The translations under genes and the position numbers were made by a program. Shown in pieces: positions 8,384 to 16,310 of a stretch of 43,696 nt of DNA. The stretch covers positions 1-43,696 of the forward strand of contig NZ_JAAIKB010000026.1 of NCBI RefSeq assembly GCF_011040385.1. Direction: 5' to 3'. Source of the DNA: Falsiroseomonas algicola (lineage in GTDB: Bacteria > Pseudomonadota > Alphaproteobacteria > Acetobacterales > Acetobacteraceae). The number at the start of each line of letters is the position of its first letter. Within the stretch, counting starts at the first letter, position 1. The notes below the pieces were generated by a model that was not told the origin of the DNA, did not search any database, and saw only the letters and a list, made by a program, of their open reading frames with translations.

Positions 8384-9324
8384 AGCCTGGGGAGCGTCAA
8401 CGCGGTCTGCGTCTTTCAGCAGAATTGCAGAGGATTGACGCGCAAGTGCAGCAACTGCCGGGCATCCACCCGCCGGGGCACCTCGACTGCCTTGTTGAAC
8501 AGCTCGTCGAGAGCCTGCGGCGCATCGAATTTGTCCACTGGGTTCGGGACAACCTTCACGACCCGCGCCGGATGGATCCACATTCTGACTTATTTGACCC
8601 GTTGAGGGCCGCAGCTTTGCGGCTTCGGCGCGGTGAGACCGACGAGGCGTATTGGCTGACGTTCATCGCCACGCACTTTGGAAAGCATGCGCGAGATGGC
8701 TGGCGCCTGGCCCGCGACGTCTACGGCAAACTAGGCGGACCCGGATTGTGGGACTGGAAAACGATTAGCGCGAACCCCGCTGCATTCCGGGTTTGGTTAA
8801 CTGCTCACGAGAGACGCCTGTCAGGTGGTGACGGCGTCTCACGCCGGTTCAGCAATCACCGAAAGTATGAGAGCCTGAAGGCGTCGTCGGCAGCCGGAAC
8901 CGCGGCTGTGTTCGATTCCTACGTTCAGTGGGTTCGGCCACCACGCACCCACCAGGACCTGATCAGGGACGCCCACAAGCTGGTCGGACAGAATCCGAAG
9001 GAAGTCTTCAATCACCTGTATGTTCAAATGAATGCAGTCAGCCGCTTCGGCAGGCTGGGGAAGTTCGATTACCTCACGATGTTGGGTAAGCTTGGGATCG
9101 CGCCCATCGACCCAGGATCAGCCTATCTAGGTGAGGCCACTGGGCCACTGCGTGGTGCTCGGCTACTATTCACCGGTAATGCACACTCCGCACTCAGCGG
9201 GAAAATTCTCGACCAGAGCTTGCTGACCCTAGACGATCACCTGCAAGTGGGTATGCAAACGCTTGAAGATGCCATTTGTAATTGGCAAAAAAGCCCAGGG
9301 AAATTTATTTCGTTTAAGGGGTAG
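8380..9324 (+). CDS. Putative aGPT-Pplase clade-3-like protein (alpha-glutamyl/putrescinyl-thymine pyrophosphorylase family)
   Basis: The 314-residue soluble protein starts at a GTG overlapping the TGA of the TS-like gene (GTGA), indicating translational coupling. Recognisable stretches are FATHFGKH-like TFIATHFGKH (94-103), RRFSNHRKYESL (155-166), VFDSYVQWV (177-185), SRFGRLGKFDYLTMLGKLG (221-239) and ALCNWQKSP-like AICNWQKSPGKF (298-309). From memory these match the C-terminal pattern of proteins labelled alpha-glutamyl/putrescinyl thymine pyrophosphorylase clade 3, predicted to elaborate modified pyrimidines. That assignment is moderate only; no profile was run. No membrane segment or signal. 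Partnership with a nucleotide C5-modifying enzyme fits the family. Its 3' end overlaps the convergent HTH-protease gene by 11 bases. Confidence 0.6.
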   Translation: MKPGERQRGLRLSAELQRIDAQVQQLPGIHPPGHLDCLVEQLVESLRRIEFVHWVRDNLHDPRRMDPHSDLFDPLRAAALRLRRGETDEAYWLTFIATHFGKHARDGWRLARDVYGKLGGPGLWDWKTISANPAAFRVWLTAHERRLSGGDGVSRRFSNHRKYESLKASSAAGTAAVFDSYVQWVRPPRTHQDLIRDAHKLVGQNPKEVFNHLYVQMNAVSRFGRLGKFDYLTMLGKLGIAPIDPGSAYLGEATGPLRGARLLFTGNAHSALSGKILDQSLLTLDDHLQVGMQTLEDAICNWQKSPGKFISFKG

Positions 9325-10426
9325 CGCTATCGGAGAGGATTGCATCCCAAGAGTATCGCCTCTTTAGATAATTCAATCGATCCTTCCCTAAGCGATTGTG
9401 ATGCTGTAACTGGCCCACGATCATACCTGGCGCGACCTCTGCTCTCCGCGCGAAATCGAAGATGTCCTTCGGCAACGGGCGGAGCGCACGGAACTCTGTC
9501 AGGAGTGCATCGGGGATTAGCAGCCGCGCGGCGAACTCATTCGCTTCAGCCTCCTCCGGTGAGGTGACGTCGCTCCCGTCCTCCAGGAAAAGAGCGTCCT
9601 TTCCGTGCAGAAGCAGGTGACCTGCCTCATGAAAAAAGGTGAACCAAAACTGGTCGTCGGTCCGATAGCGAAAGCTCAGAACCATCAACGCCTTGTCAGG
9701 CGTCAAGAAGCGGGTTGCCCCACTCGCCGGGCAGCCGTTTGGAGTTCGGGCGACAACAACGGCAACGCCGCAATCAGCGCAGATTTTCCGCAGCTTCGGA
9801 AGGAAAACCGAGGGATCCTTGACCCACGTCATGCGCCTGATTTCGTCCAGCTTGGCGCGGAACTTCTCAGGTGCCCATGGGCGACATTCGGCGCGGCCGC
9901 TTACAATCTCTGCCCAACGGAGCCAAGTGCTGACCGCACCCGGGCGGGACTCGAACGCGGATGACATGCGAAAAGCCGCGACTGCAGCCGCACCGCCATA
10001 CTGCCGATGCCAAGCATCGACGTTCGGCACCGCGAAGAACCGGAGGCATTCCGCCAGCTTGTCAGCAAACGTCTCTGTGGCGCGGATCCATCCGAACGCA
10101 GCCATATCGCGTGTCGGTAGCCCCTGTATCCATGCCTTGTCTGCAGCCGCAGTCGCGCGAGAGCCCAGCCTGGCTACGTCGGCGCGGTACTGGGCCTCAC
10201 GGTTGATCCAGAACGTTGCGGATGGACCAAGTGCGCGCTCGAGGCGCTCCGCCAGCGGCCGATCTATTTGAACAAGCCCCCGTGCCAGTTCGTCGGCCGT
10301 AGCGACCGGCGTGCCGATACGCTCCGCAAAATCGACGAGAGATAGCGATCGATGGGCCAGCAACTCCGCGATCGTATCGCCAGGTGGCGAGACCCAGTTC
10401 GGCTCAAATGTCCCAGATTCAGGCAT
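9314..10426 (-). CDS. HTH domain / ImmA-IrrE metallopeptidase fusion (antitoxin-like)
   Basis: The 370-residue protein starts MPESGTFEPNWVSPPGDT and has an XRE-type helix-turn-helix in residues about 15-70 (TIAELLAHRSLSLVDFAERIG), the HigA/antitoxin pattern. The C-terminal half is an ImmA/IrrE-type peptidase with zinc motif FHEAGHLLLHG (HExxH at 266-270) and the downstream EEAEANEFAARLLIP containing the third ligand. Such proteins repress a toxin or regulator and cleave it or its partner on stress. The start overlaps the end of the RelE-like gene by 8 bases, so they form one operon transcribed from the toxin side. An upstream in-frame start at 10489 would overlap the toxin more and has no advantage. 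Confidence 0.88.
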   Translation of the reverse strand: MPESGTFEPNWVSPPGDTIAELLAHRSLSLVDFAERIGTPVATADELARGLVQIDRPLAERLERALGPSATFWINREAQYRADVARLGSRATAAADKAWIQGLPTRDMAAFGWIRATETFADKLAECLRFFAVPNVDAWHRQYGGAAAVAAFRMSSAFESRPGAVSTWLRWAEIVSGRAECRPWAPEKFRAKLDEIRRMTWVKDPSVFLPKLRKICADCGVAVVVARTPNGCPASGATRFLTPDKALMVLSFRYRTDDQFWFTFFHEAGHLLLHGKDALFLEDGSDVTSPEEAEANEFAARLLIPDALLTEFRALRPLPKDIFDFARRAEVAPGMIVGQLQHHNRLGKDRLNYLKRRYSWDAILSDSATP

Positions 10427-10748
10427 GGGGTACCTCGATCGACATAACCTGAACGTGGCTGACCCTTCGCCAGTCAGTCGTACCGTCACTCAACGTGGGG
10501 TTCTTCGCATGGTTGGCGCGAACGACCAGACGGTGGCCGGACGCGATCTCAATCGTCTTGGACCGACCATTGGTCCCTGGAACGTCCCGAGGGTCGCCAA
10601 GGACGAGATCGGAGAGGGAGGTCGATGCACGCAGATCGGCCAAGCGCCGCATCAGCGCCTTGGTTATCTCCGGACCGAATCTCTCCTCCATAAGCTCCTC
10701 GTTCTCGCACAGACTCCGCAGCGTCTTGGTCCGGAATGCGACCTCCAT
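10419..10748 (-). CDS. RelE/HigB-like toxin of type II toxin-antitoxin system
   Basis: The 109-residue product begins MEVAFRTKTLRSLCENEEL, the usual start of HigB-type killer proteins, followed by RRLADLRASTSLSDL and GHRLVVRANH, matching the RelE/ParE fold core. These toxins cut ribosome-bound mRNA. An ATG four codons upstream (10760) is also possible; neither has a strong Shine-Dalgarno. The downstream overlapping HTH-ImmA gene is the expected antitoxin/regulator. The 218 bases up to the next gene (10749-10966) hold no other gene and presumably the operon promoter. Confidence 0.8.
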   Translation of the reverse strand: MEVAFRTKTLRSLCENEELMEERFGPEITKALMRRLADLRASTSLSDLVLGDPRDVPGTNGRSKTIEIASGHRLVVRANHAKNPTLSDGTTDWRRVSHVQVMSIEVPHA

Positions 10749-10966
10749 GCCACTTATCATGGCAGGGGGCCATCCGAGCCAGACGGCGTGTCGGCTTGCG
10801 AGCCTAGGCGCACCGTTCGTGACCTCTCAATGGCAGGAATTGTAACATCGCCGACCGCGCGAGCCCCGCCCGCTGCGCTGCCGGTCAGGCAGCCCTTCGC
10901 AGACGGAAGCAAGCGATACAGGGGCGAATCCGGCAGAGAACCTGCGGGCCACGAGGATCGTCATCG

Positions 10967-11923
10967 TCAGATCTTGAACACCCTCATCGCCTCATCGCCG
11001 TAGTGGTTCATCACCTTCACCGCGATCCGTCCCGACTTCGGCTTAGCAAAATGGCGACTTTCCGTGCGGTAGAGGCTCGCCCAGGCGTCCTCGTCCACTT
11101 CGGCCTTCAGTGCGGTCTTCAGCTTCTCGAAGGGGTCCTTGCCGCCGAGGAAATAGGCGTGGCGGACGAAGAAGCTGTCGCCGTCATAGTCCGTGTCCAC
11201 GAACCAGCAGGCCACATCGTCCTCGACACGGCCGGAGGACCGGACCTCGCCCGTGGTGGGGTCGAAGATGTCCACGCCCTTCAGGCGCACGACGCATGCG
11301 CCATCGGCCTGGTCGAGCGCGATATCCGGCTCGCCGAACACCACGAACAGGTTGCCGCCGCCGGCCTTGTAGGCTTCGGCGGCGCGCAGCTCCTGGCTCA
11401 TGCGCGCTTTCAGCACCACCAGGCGCCCGAGGTTCATGGTGCTGTCGCCCACCTGCGGGTCGAAGGCGAAGCCGCACACGACCATGGCATCCGCCCAGTC
11501 GCGGCATTCGCGCGCGGCCTCGCGCACCAGGTCCGGGCCGACGGTGCCGTATTCGGGGCCGATGACGATGGCGGCGCGCTTCTTCACGCCGGCTTCCTCG
11601 TATTCGCCCTCGGCCGAGACGCGGCTGCCGCCAGGCCAGGGGCGCAGCGTGGCGAAGGTCAGGCGCTCATCCTTCTTCGTGTTCTGCACGCCAGCTTTCT
11701 GGAGGTTAGCCTGGGCCTTCACCTTGTGCTTCGGCGGGGGGACGGGGACGATGAATTCGCTGCGCCGCCGGCCGGAGGCCGGTGTGCCAGTGGGGATGCC
11801 GTTCTCGTCGAGCTCCCAATGGCGGGACGGTTCCGCGAAGGGGCTATTGAGAATCCGGGTGTCGATCACGGGGCCTGTCACGCCCCGAAGATGCCACGGA
11901 CTGTGCCTTCGCATAATGGCCAT
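10967..11923 (-). pseudogene. Chimeric remnant of a type III restriction-modification system (Res N-terminus joined to Mod C-terminus)
   Basis: The open frame joins two unrelated ends. The first about 60 residues (VIDTRILNSPFAEPSRHWEL, then GRRRSEFIVPVP) are the N-terminus of a BPTD_3080-type restriction subunit. From LTFATLRPWPGGSRVSAEG on, it is the C-terminal part of the adenine methyltransferase: VLKARMSQELRAAEAY, NLFVVFGEPDI, CWFVDTDYDGDSFFVRHAYF and KSGRIAVKVMNHYGDEAM. The methylase catalytic motif and helicase motifs are both absent. The frame stays open across the junction, so a product may be made, but neither normal activity can remain. Start uncertain: ATG 11923, or GTG near 11869, where homology begins. 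Confidence 0.65.
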
Positions 11924-11936
11924 GTGGCCGCGGCCG

Positions 11937-12293
11937 TTACTTTCCCGTCCGGTCATTGCCGAACAATTCGCCCTGGCTGCGCCAGCATAGGGGGAATGGT
12001 TCCAACAGGGCGGCCAGGGCGACCGAGGGCATATGCCGACCGTCCAGAGCGTTGGTTACGAGGTCGGGTGCCAGGAGGGTCAGTCGCAGCAGGCTGCCCA
12101 GGTAGCCCCGCTCGATTCGCTCGGTCTCTGCCATCTCGCTGATCGACGCGTATCGGCCCTCGTCCAACAGGCGCTGATACCGAAACCCCCTGGCCAATGC
12201 CTTCACCAGCGCCGGGTCGGCCCGCGTAGCGACCGGCGCCACGCCGTTAGTCATCGGTGTAACCACGGTCTTCCTGCCGGGGCGGTGCCGCAT
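11937..12293 (-). pseudogene. Recombinase-accessory HTH protein, second copy, frameshifted near its start
   Basis: It is a paralogue of 12923-13336, sharing ADPALVKALAR and FRYQRLLDEGRY, and then ISEMA followed by IERGYLGSLLRLTLLAP, a helix-turn-helix-like segment. The intact copy begins MSGAPYMTVRVP. Here a matching start, MSSATSITVRVP, is encoded from 12334 but in another frame, and one missing base near 12295 separates it from the rest. A shortened protein could start at the ATG at 12293. Found typically beside serine recombinases; the role is probably DNA binding or recombination directionality, which is inference. Confidence 0.6.
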
Positions 12294-12497
12294 CGCGGCG
12301 GCACTCGGACCGTGATGCTGGTCGCCGAACTCATGCTGCCTACCTCAGCGCATCCGGCGAGATGGCGGTGAGGTCGCGGATGAGCCCGCCGATGCCGGCC
12401 ACGGCGCAAGTTGACCGGCCACTGTATCTAGGAACACGTCGACCGTTGCAGCGTTGGCACCGCCGGGTGGCAGCCAGAGCGAGGAGGCCTACAGCGA

Positions 12498-12695
12498 TTG
12501 GCGAGACTACTTTGGTCGGCGGGCAGCCTGCTGATTACGTTGGGGATCGCAGCCCTTGTGTTCGGCTGGGATGCGCTGCTGTGGCTGCCAACAGCCGCCA
12601 TGGAGATGGCCGTGGAACAGCCCGAGACCTACGGGCTGATCGCCGGCGGCATCGTACTCATGGTGCTGGCCCGTGTGCTTGGACGGCACGGCTGA
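12498..12695 (+). CDS. Possible small two-helix membrane protein
   Basis: A TTG start 13 bases after GAGGAGG-like sequence opens a 65-codon frame. Hydrophobic segments lie at residues about 6-30 and 46-60, separated by an acidic turn (MEMAVEQPE), and it ends in LGRHG. No homologue is recognised. It lies on the opposite strand between two accessory genes of the recombinase cluster. The composition is membrane-like rather than random, but the rare start keeps confidence low. Confidence 0.35.
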   Translation: MARLLWSAGSLLITLGIAALVFGWDALLWLPTAAMEMAVEQPETYGLIAGGIVLMVLARVLGRHG

Positions 12696-12716
12696 GCGTC
12701 AGAACGCAGGGCGTGG

Positions 12717-12926
12717 TCAGTTCACGGCCGGCATGTAGTGCCTGTCCCCGATCGGCCAGCCGCCGATCTCCTCATCGACCTGCGCCGGCCCCACCCGCAG
12801 CGAGCTCCACCGATACACCCGATCCTTCGGCACATGCGGGCCGACGATGTAGACCTCGACTTCCTCGTCCGCGCAGATGCGGTGGATGAGCCCACGCTCG
12901 TCCATCGTGAAGGTGATGCGCTTCAT
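12717..12926 (-). CDS. Small conserved protein of recombinase cluster
   Basis: The 69-residue product starts MKRITFTMDERGLIHRIC and ends DRHYMPAVN, with an acidic centre (ADEEVEVYIVGPHVP). AGGAG lies 6 bases before the ATG. The ATG overlaps the TGA of the upstream HTH gene (ATGA), so translation is coupled. No catalytic motif is seen. Such small proteins commonly accompany DUF2924/recombinase operons in alphaproteobacteria. Function unknown. Confidence 0.6.
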   Translation of the reverse strand: MKRITFTMDERGLIHRICADEEVEVYIVGPHVPKDRVYRWSSLRVGPAQVDEEIGGWPIGDRHYMPAVN

Positions 12927-13336
12927 TGATGTGCTCCTTGTCGGGGTGATGGTCCTCGACCGAACAACGCTTCCTGCTCGGTCCACGATGTTGGAAACGG
13001 CTCCAGCAATCGCGGCAGGCTCAGGCTCTGCTCCTGCCCGTCCAGCAGCGCCTCCACGATCGCCGGCGCCAGGAGCGTCAGCCGCAGCAGCGAGCCCAGG
13101 TACCCCCGCTCGATCTCCTCCGCCGCCGCCATCTCGCTGATGGACCCGTAGCGCCCCTCGTCCAGCAGTCGCTGGTACCGAAACGCCCTGGCCAAGGCCT
13201 TCACCAGCGCCGGATCGGCCCTGGTGGCGGTGAGCGGCAGGGCTCCCGGCAGCACCGGCGTCACCACCGTCTTGCGCCCAGGCCGATGCCGGATGGTCAG
13301 CGGCACCCGGACCGTCATGTACGGCGCGCCGCTCAT
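12923..13336 (-). CDS. Recombinase-accessory HTH protein (intact copy)
   Basis: The 137-residue protein begins MSGAPYMTVRVPLTIRH. It has a central ISEMA/IERGYLGSLLRLTLLAP segment that reads as a helix-turn-helix, and a C-terminal LLEPFPTSWTEQEALFG. It is co-directional with the serine recombinase upstream, though a plus-strand extensin-like gene separates them. Its stop overlaps the next small gene. The paralogue at 11937-12293 is frameshifted. Proteins of this pattern follow phage-type recombinases in many alphaproteobacteria; a role in excision or regulation is inference. Confidence 0.7.
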   Translation of the reverse strand: MSGAPYMTVRVPLTIRHRPGRKTVVTPVLPGALPLTATRADPALVKALARAFRYQRLLDEGRYGSISEMAAAEEIERGYLGSLLRLTLLAPAIVEALLDGQEQSLSLPRLLEPFPTSWTEQEALFGRGPSPRQGAHQ

Positions 13337-13398
13337 GCCATCCTCCTCCGCATCACTGGTCGAATTCTCTGCGGCAACTGACGCGTTGTCAGAACTTC

Positions 13399-14121
13399 GT
13401 GCCCTCGCGTTGGTACACCGAGCCGCAGCGCCACATCCGCGCCGTGCGCCCGCTGTTCATCATCTCCCTCCTGATCGTCATAGGGATCATCGCCTATCGG
13501 AATCTGCCCCCCGAGTGGGATCCTGCCGTGCCACTTGATCTTCGGGCCGAGCCGGGCCTGATGACGCGCGTCAAGGTCTCGCGGCTCGCCCGCGAACCGG
13601 AGGCATGCTTTGCCGCCTTTGCCGCTTCGGGCATGTTGCTTACCCGGGTTCCAGACCGACCTTCCGATGTATCGTGTGGGATTGAGAACGCCGTGCTGCT
13701 TCCGAGTAGCGTCCGGGTCACGCCGCGTGGTCCCACAGTCACCTGTCGCGTCGCCGCGGCCTGGGCATTGTTCGAGCGCCATTCCCTTCAGCCTGCCGCA
13801 AGGCAGCACCTCGGAACAGAAGTCGTCGGTGTCCGCCATCTCGGCACGTACAGCTGTCGAAATGTGAACAGCGCCGCAGCTGGTCGGCGCAGCCAACACG
13901 CGACCGCCAACGCGATCGACATCGCCGCACTTCTCCTCGGCGATGGTCGCGAAGTTCGACTGGTTCGCGATTGGCATGGCGACGACGCTGAGGCAGCGTT
14001 CCTCCGAGCTATCCGCGACGGCGCGTGCCGATGGTTTCGGGCCGTCCTCAGCCCAGACTACAATGCAGCGCACGCCGACCACTTCCACTTTGACATGGGT
14101 CCGTCGACCGTTTGCCGGTGA
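13399..14121 (+). CDS. Extensin-like (extensin_2) family protein
   Basis: The 240-residue product starts at GTG and has one N-terminal hydrophobic anchor (LFIISLLIVIGIIAY, about 19-33), then the extensin-like C-terminal domain: EACFAAFAASGM, CGIENAVLL, CRVAAAWALFERH, GTYSCRNVN, RSQHATANAIDIAA and HADHFHFDMG. The His, Asp and His-X-His residues suggest a metal-dependent, D-Ala-D-Ala carboxypeptidase-like fold, so cell-wall action outside the membrane is likely. It runs against the flanking recombinase-cluster genes, and so looks like cargo or an insertion between the recombinase and its accessory genes. Confidence 0.85.
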   Translation: MPSRWYTEPQRHIRAVRPLFIISLLIVIGIIAYRNLPPEWDPAVPLDLRAEPGLMTRVKVSRLAREPEACFAAFAASGMLLTRVPDRPSDVSCGIENAVLLPSSVRVTPRGPTVTCRVAAAWALFERHSLQPAARQHLGTEVVGVRHLGTYSCRNVNSAAAGRRSQHATANAIDIAALLLGDGREVRLVRDWHGDDAEAAFLRAIRDGACRWFRAVLSPDYNAAHADHFHFDMGPSTVCR

Positions 14122-14174
14122 TGCCATGGCGACAGGGCTGAACGCTCCAACGCGTCGGTCAGCGAGCGACCCCT

Positions 14175-15509
14175 TCATGCCGCCGCCCTCACCCTACCGA
14201 GGTCCCTGACCAGGCCGGCCAGCCCCTCCACCCGCAGCCTGATGTCAGCGCCCGCCGGCCCAACCACCACCCGGTCCACCAGTGCTCGGACCACCCGTGC
14301 CTGCTCCACCGGGAACAGCTCGCCCCACACCGGCTCCAGCCGCTCCAGCGCCTCCCGGACGTCGCGCTCCGTGATCTCCGGCGCGTCGGCCCTGGCCGCC
14401 ATCCAGGTGCCGACCACGATCTCCGGCTGCCGCAGCAGCGTCCGGACTTGGTCCACCACTGCCGTCTCGATCTGCGCCGCCGATACCCGCCGGACCAGGG
14501 CGCTGCCGGCGTCGGGCTCGGCCTTCAGCACCTGCTGCGCCACGTAGTAGCGGTAGAGCCGGCCATTCCGCCGGCAGTGCGTCGGCGACAGCGCCCGCCC
14601 ATCCAGGCCGTAGATCAGACCCTTCAGCAGCGCCGGGGCATGCTGGCGGTTCTGCGCAGCGCGTGTCCGCGGGCTGGTCTGGAGGATGGCATGCGCCCGG
14701 TCCCAAAGCGCCCGGGATACGATGGCCTCGTGCTCGCCAGGATAGACGTTGCCCTTGTGCGTGGCCTCGCCGACGTAGGTCCGGTTGTGCAGAATCTTGT
14801 AGACGTCACCCTTGTTCAGCGGCCGGCCAGATTTCGCCGTCACCGCCTCCTCCCGCAGCCGGCGCACCGTCTCCACCCCGGACCCAGTCTCGACGAAGAG
14901 CTCGAACACCCGCCGGACCCTGGCCGCCTCGGCCTGGTTCACCACCAGCTTCCTGGCCACCACGTCGTAGCCGAGCGGCACCTTGCCGCCCATCCACATG
15001 CCGCGGGCGCGGGAGGCGGCGAATTTGTCGCGGATCCGCTCGCCGATCACTTCCCGCTCGAACTGCGCGAAACTCAGCAGGATGTTTAGGGTCAGCCGGC
15101 CCATGCTGGTCGTCGTGTTGAAGCTCTGCGTGACGGACACGAAGGTCACGCCATGCGCGTCCATCACCTCCACCAGCTTCGCGAAGTCCATCAGCGACCG
15201 GGACAGCCGGTCGATCTTGTAGACCACGATGACGTCGATCAGGCCCTGCTCGATGTCGCGCAGCAGCCGCAGCAAGGCCGGCCGCTCCAGTGTGCCGCCG
15301 GAGAAGCCGCCATCGTTGTAGTGGTCCCGGACCAGCACCCAACCCTCGGCACGCTGGCTCGCGATGTACGCCTCGCAGGCATCGCGCTGGGCGTCGAGGG
15401 TGTTGAATTCCTTCTCCAACCCCTCATCCGTGGATTTCCGGGCGTAGACGGCGCAGCGACGCTTGGTGACCGTCGACGGCATGGTGTCCGGCAGCTTGCG
15501 GCGGCTCAT
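14175..15509 (-). CDS. Serine recombinase (large, phage/integrase type)
   Basis: The 444-residue protein has an N-terminal resolvase domain with nucleophile Ser26 in VYARKSTDEG, then FSGGTLERPALLRLL, YKIDRLSRSL and LLSFAQFEREVIGERIRDK. A recombinase domain follows (GGKVPLGYDV, TYVGEATHKGNVYPGEHEAI), with a C-terminal region lacking an obvious zinc ribbon. It would catalyse site-specific integration or excision. The ATG overlaps the stop of the DUF2924 gene (ATGA), so they are coupled. The start at 15509 is preferred over longer in-frame extensions that overlap DUF2924. Confidence 0.92.
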   Translation of the reverse strand: MSRRKLPDTMPSTVTKRRCAVYARKSTDEGLEKEFNTLDAQRDACEAYIASQRAEGWVLVRDHYNDGGFSGGTLERPALLRLLRDIEQGLIDVIVVYKIDRLSRSLMDFAKLVEVMDAHGVTFVSVTQSFNTTTSMGRLTLNILLSFAQFEREVIGERIRDKFAASRARGMWMGGKVPLGYDVVARKLVVNQAEAARVRRVFELFVETGSGVETVRRLREEAVTAKSGRPLNKGDVYKILHNRTYVGEATHKGNVYPGEHEAIVSRALWDRAHAILQTSPRTRAAQNRQHAPALLKGLIYGLDGRALSPTHCRRNGRLYRYYVAQQVLKAEPDAGSALVRRVSAAQIETAVVDQVRTLLRQPEIVVGTWMAARADAPEITERDVREALERLEPVWGELFPVEQARVVRALVDRVVVGPAGADIRLRVEGLAGLVRDLGRVRAAA

Positions 15510-16015
15510 ACCCCTTGCCTCCCCTTCAGACCAAAGAAGGTCCAGCCGTTCCAGCGCGTGCCGGTGATGTGCCGGGCGATGGCGGACAGCGACTGGTACG
15601 GCCGGCCCTCGTATTCGAAGTCGTCCGCCCGGACCGTGACCACGTGCTGGACGCCGGCATGCTCCCGGATGAGCCTGGTGCCCGGCAGCGGCCGGCTGTC
15701 GGCGCGGATGCGGCGGAGCACCACGTTGCCGCCATCGAGCTGCTCGCCCAGCGCCTCGAGCCGCGCCCGGGTCTCGGGCTTCAGGCCGCCATAGGCCAGC
15801 TCCTGGACACGGTAGGAAAGCCGGCTGACGAGGTACGGCCGGTTGAAGGGCGGCGGCTCCTTGCCGAACAGCGCGCGCCACTGCGCCTTCAGCTCCGCCG
15901 CCGGCGCCGTCTGGAGGGCTGCCAGGCGGCTCAGCACCTGGTCGCGGGGGATGGCGGGGATGACCGGCGTGGGTGGCGCTGCGGGCGCCTGGGTTGCCCT
16001 GGTGGGGCGCGTCAT
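15506..16015 (-). CDS. DUF2924 domain protein
   Basis: The 169-residue product has a Pro/Ala-rich N-terminal 30 residues. The DUF2924 domain follows: LKAQWRALFGKEPPP, RPYLVSRLSYRVQELAYGGL, and a C-terminal half with GTRLIREHAGVQHVV, FEYEGRPYQSLSAIAR and ITGTRWNGWTFFGL. GGAGG sits 5 bases before the ATG at 16015. This family is almost always encoded just upstream of a serine recombinase and probably assists it or binds DNA; the activity is not established to my knowledge. The 295 bases upstream to 16310 hold no gene but include an AGCGAAGT motif. Confidence 0.88.
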   Translation of the reverse strand: MTRPTRATQAPAAPPTPVIPAIPRDQVLSRLAALQTAPAAELKAQWRALFGKEPPPFNRPYLVSRLSYRVQELAYGGLKPETRARLEALGEQLDGGNVVLRRIRADSRPLPGTRLIREHAGVQHVVTVRADDFEYEGRPYQSLSAIARHITGTRWNGWTFFGLKGRQGV

Positions 16016-16069
16016 CGGGACCTCCTGGTCTTGGGGGTCACACACACGCTCTGCCGGGCGGTGGAGTGT

Positions 16070-16077
16070 AGCGAAGT
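16070..16077 (-). promoter_or_regulatory. AGCGAAGT motif upstream of DUF2924-recombinase operon
   Basis: On the minus strand this reads ACTTCGCT, 55 bases before the DUF2924 start. The same octamer occurs three times upstream of the other recombinase-cluster operon (27046-27097). A shared operator is an inference from position only. Confidence 0.3.
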
Positions 16078-16310
16078 CTCTCCCTGCCCCCCGGCATCCT
16101 GGTCGAACTCCTCGGCAGTGCGGCTTCGTAGCCGCACCAGGCCCGCGGCCAGGATCTGGCAGACCTCGCGGAGGTGGGGCGGGAGGTGGAGCAAGCCCGG
16201 CGCGCTGGATGAATCGGCTCTGCTCATCCGGCGGCCGACCGGCGCCCAGGAGTTGCAGCGAATCGGCCAACGCTGCGGTTATTGACTCCCCGCTGCGCAG
16301 GGCCCGAGGA

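Noticed and set aside
11003-12142. Plus-strand 379-codon frame over the R-M remnant
   Set aside because: It is antisense to the recognisable methyltransferase C-terminus and has shadow-frame composition (His/Arg/Ala-rich).
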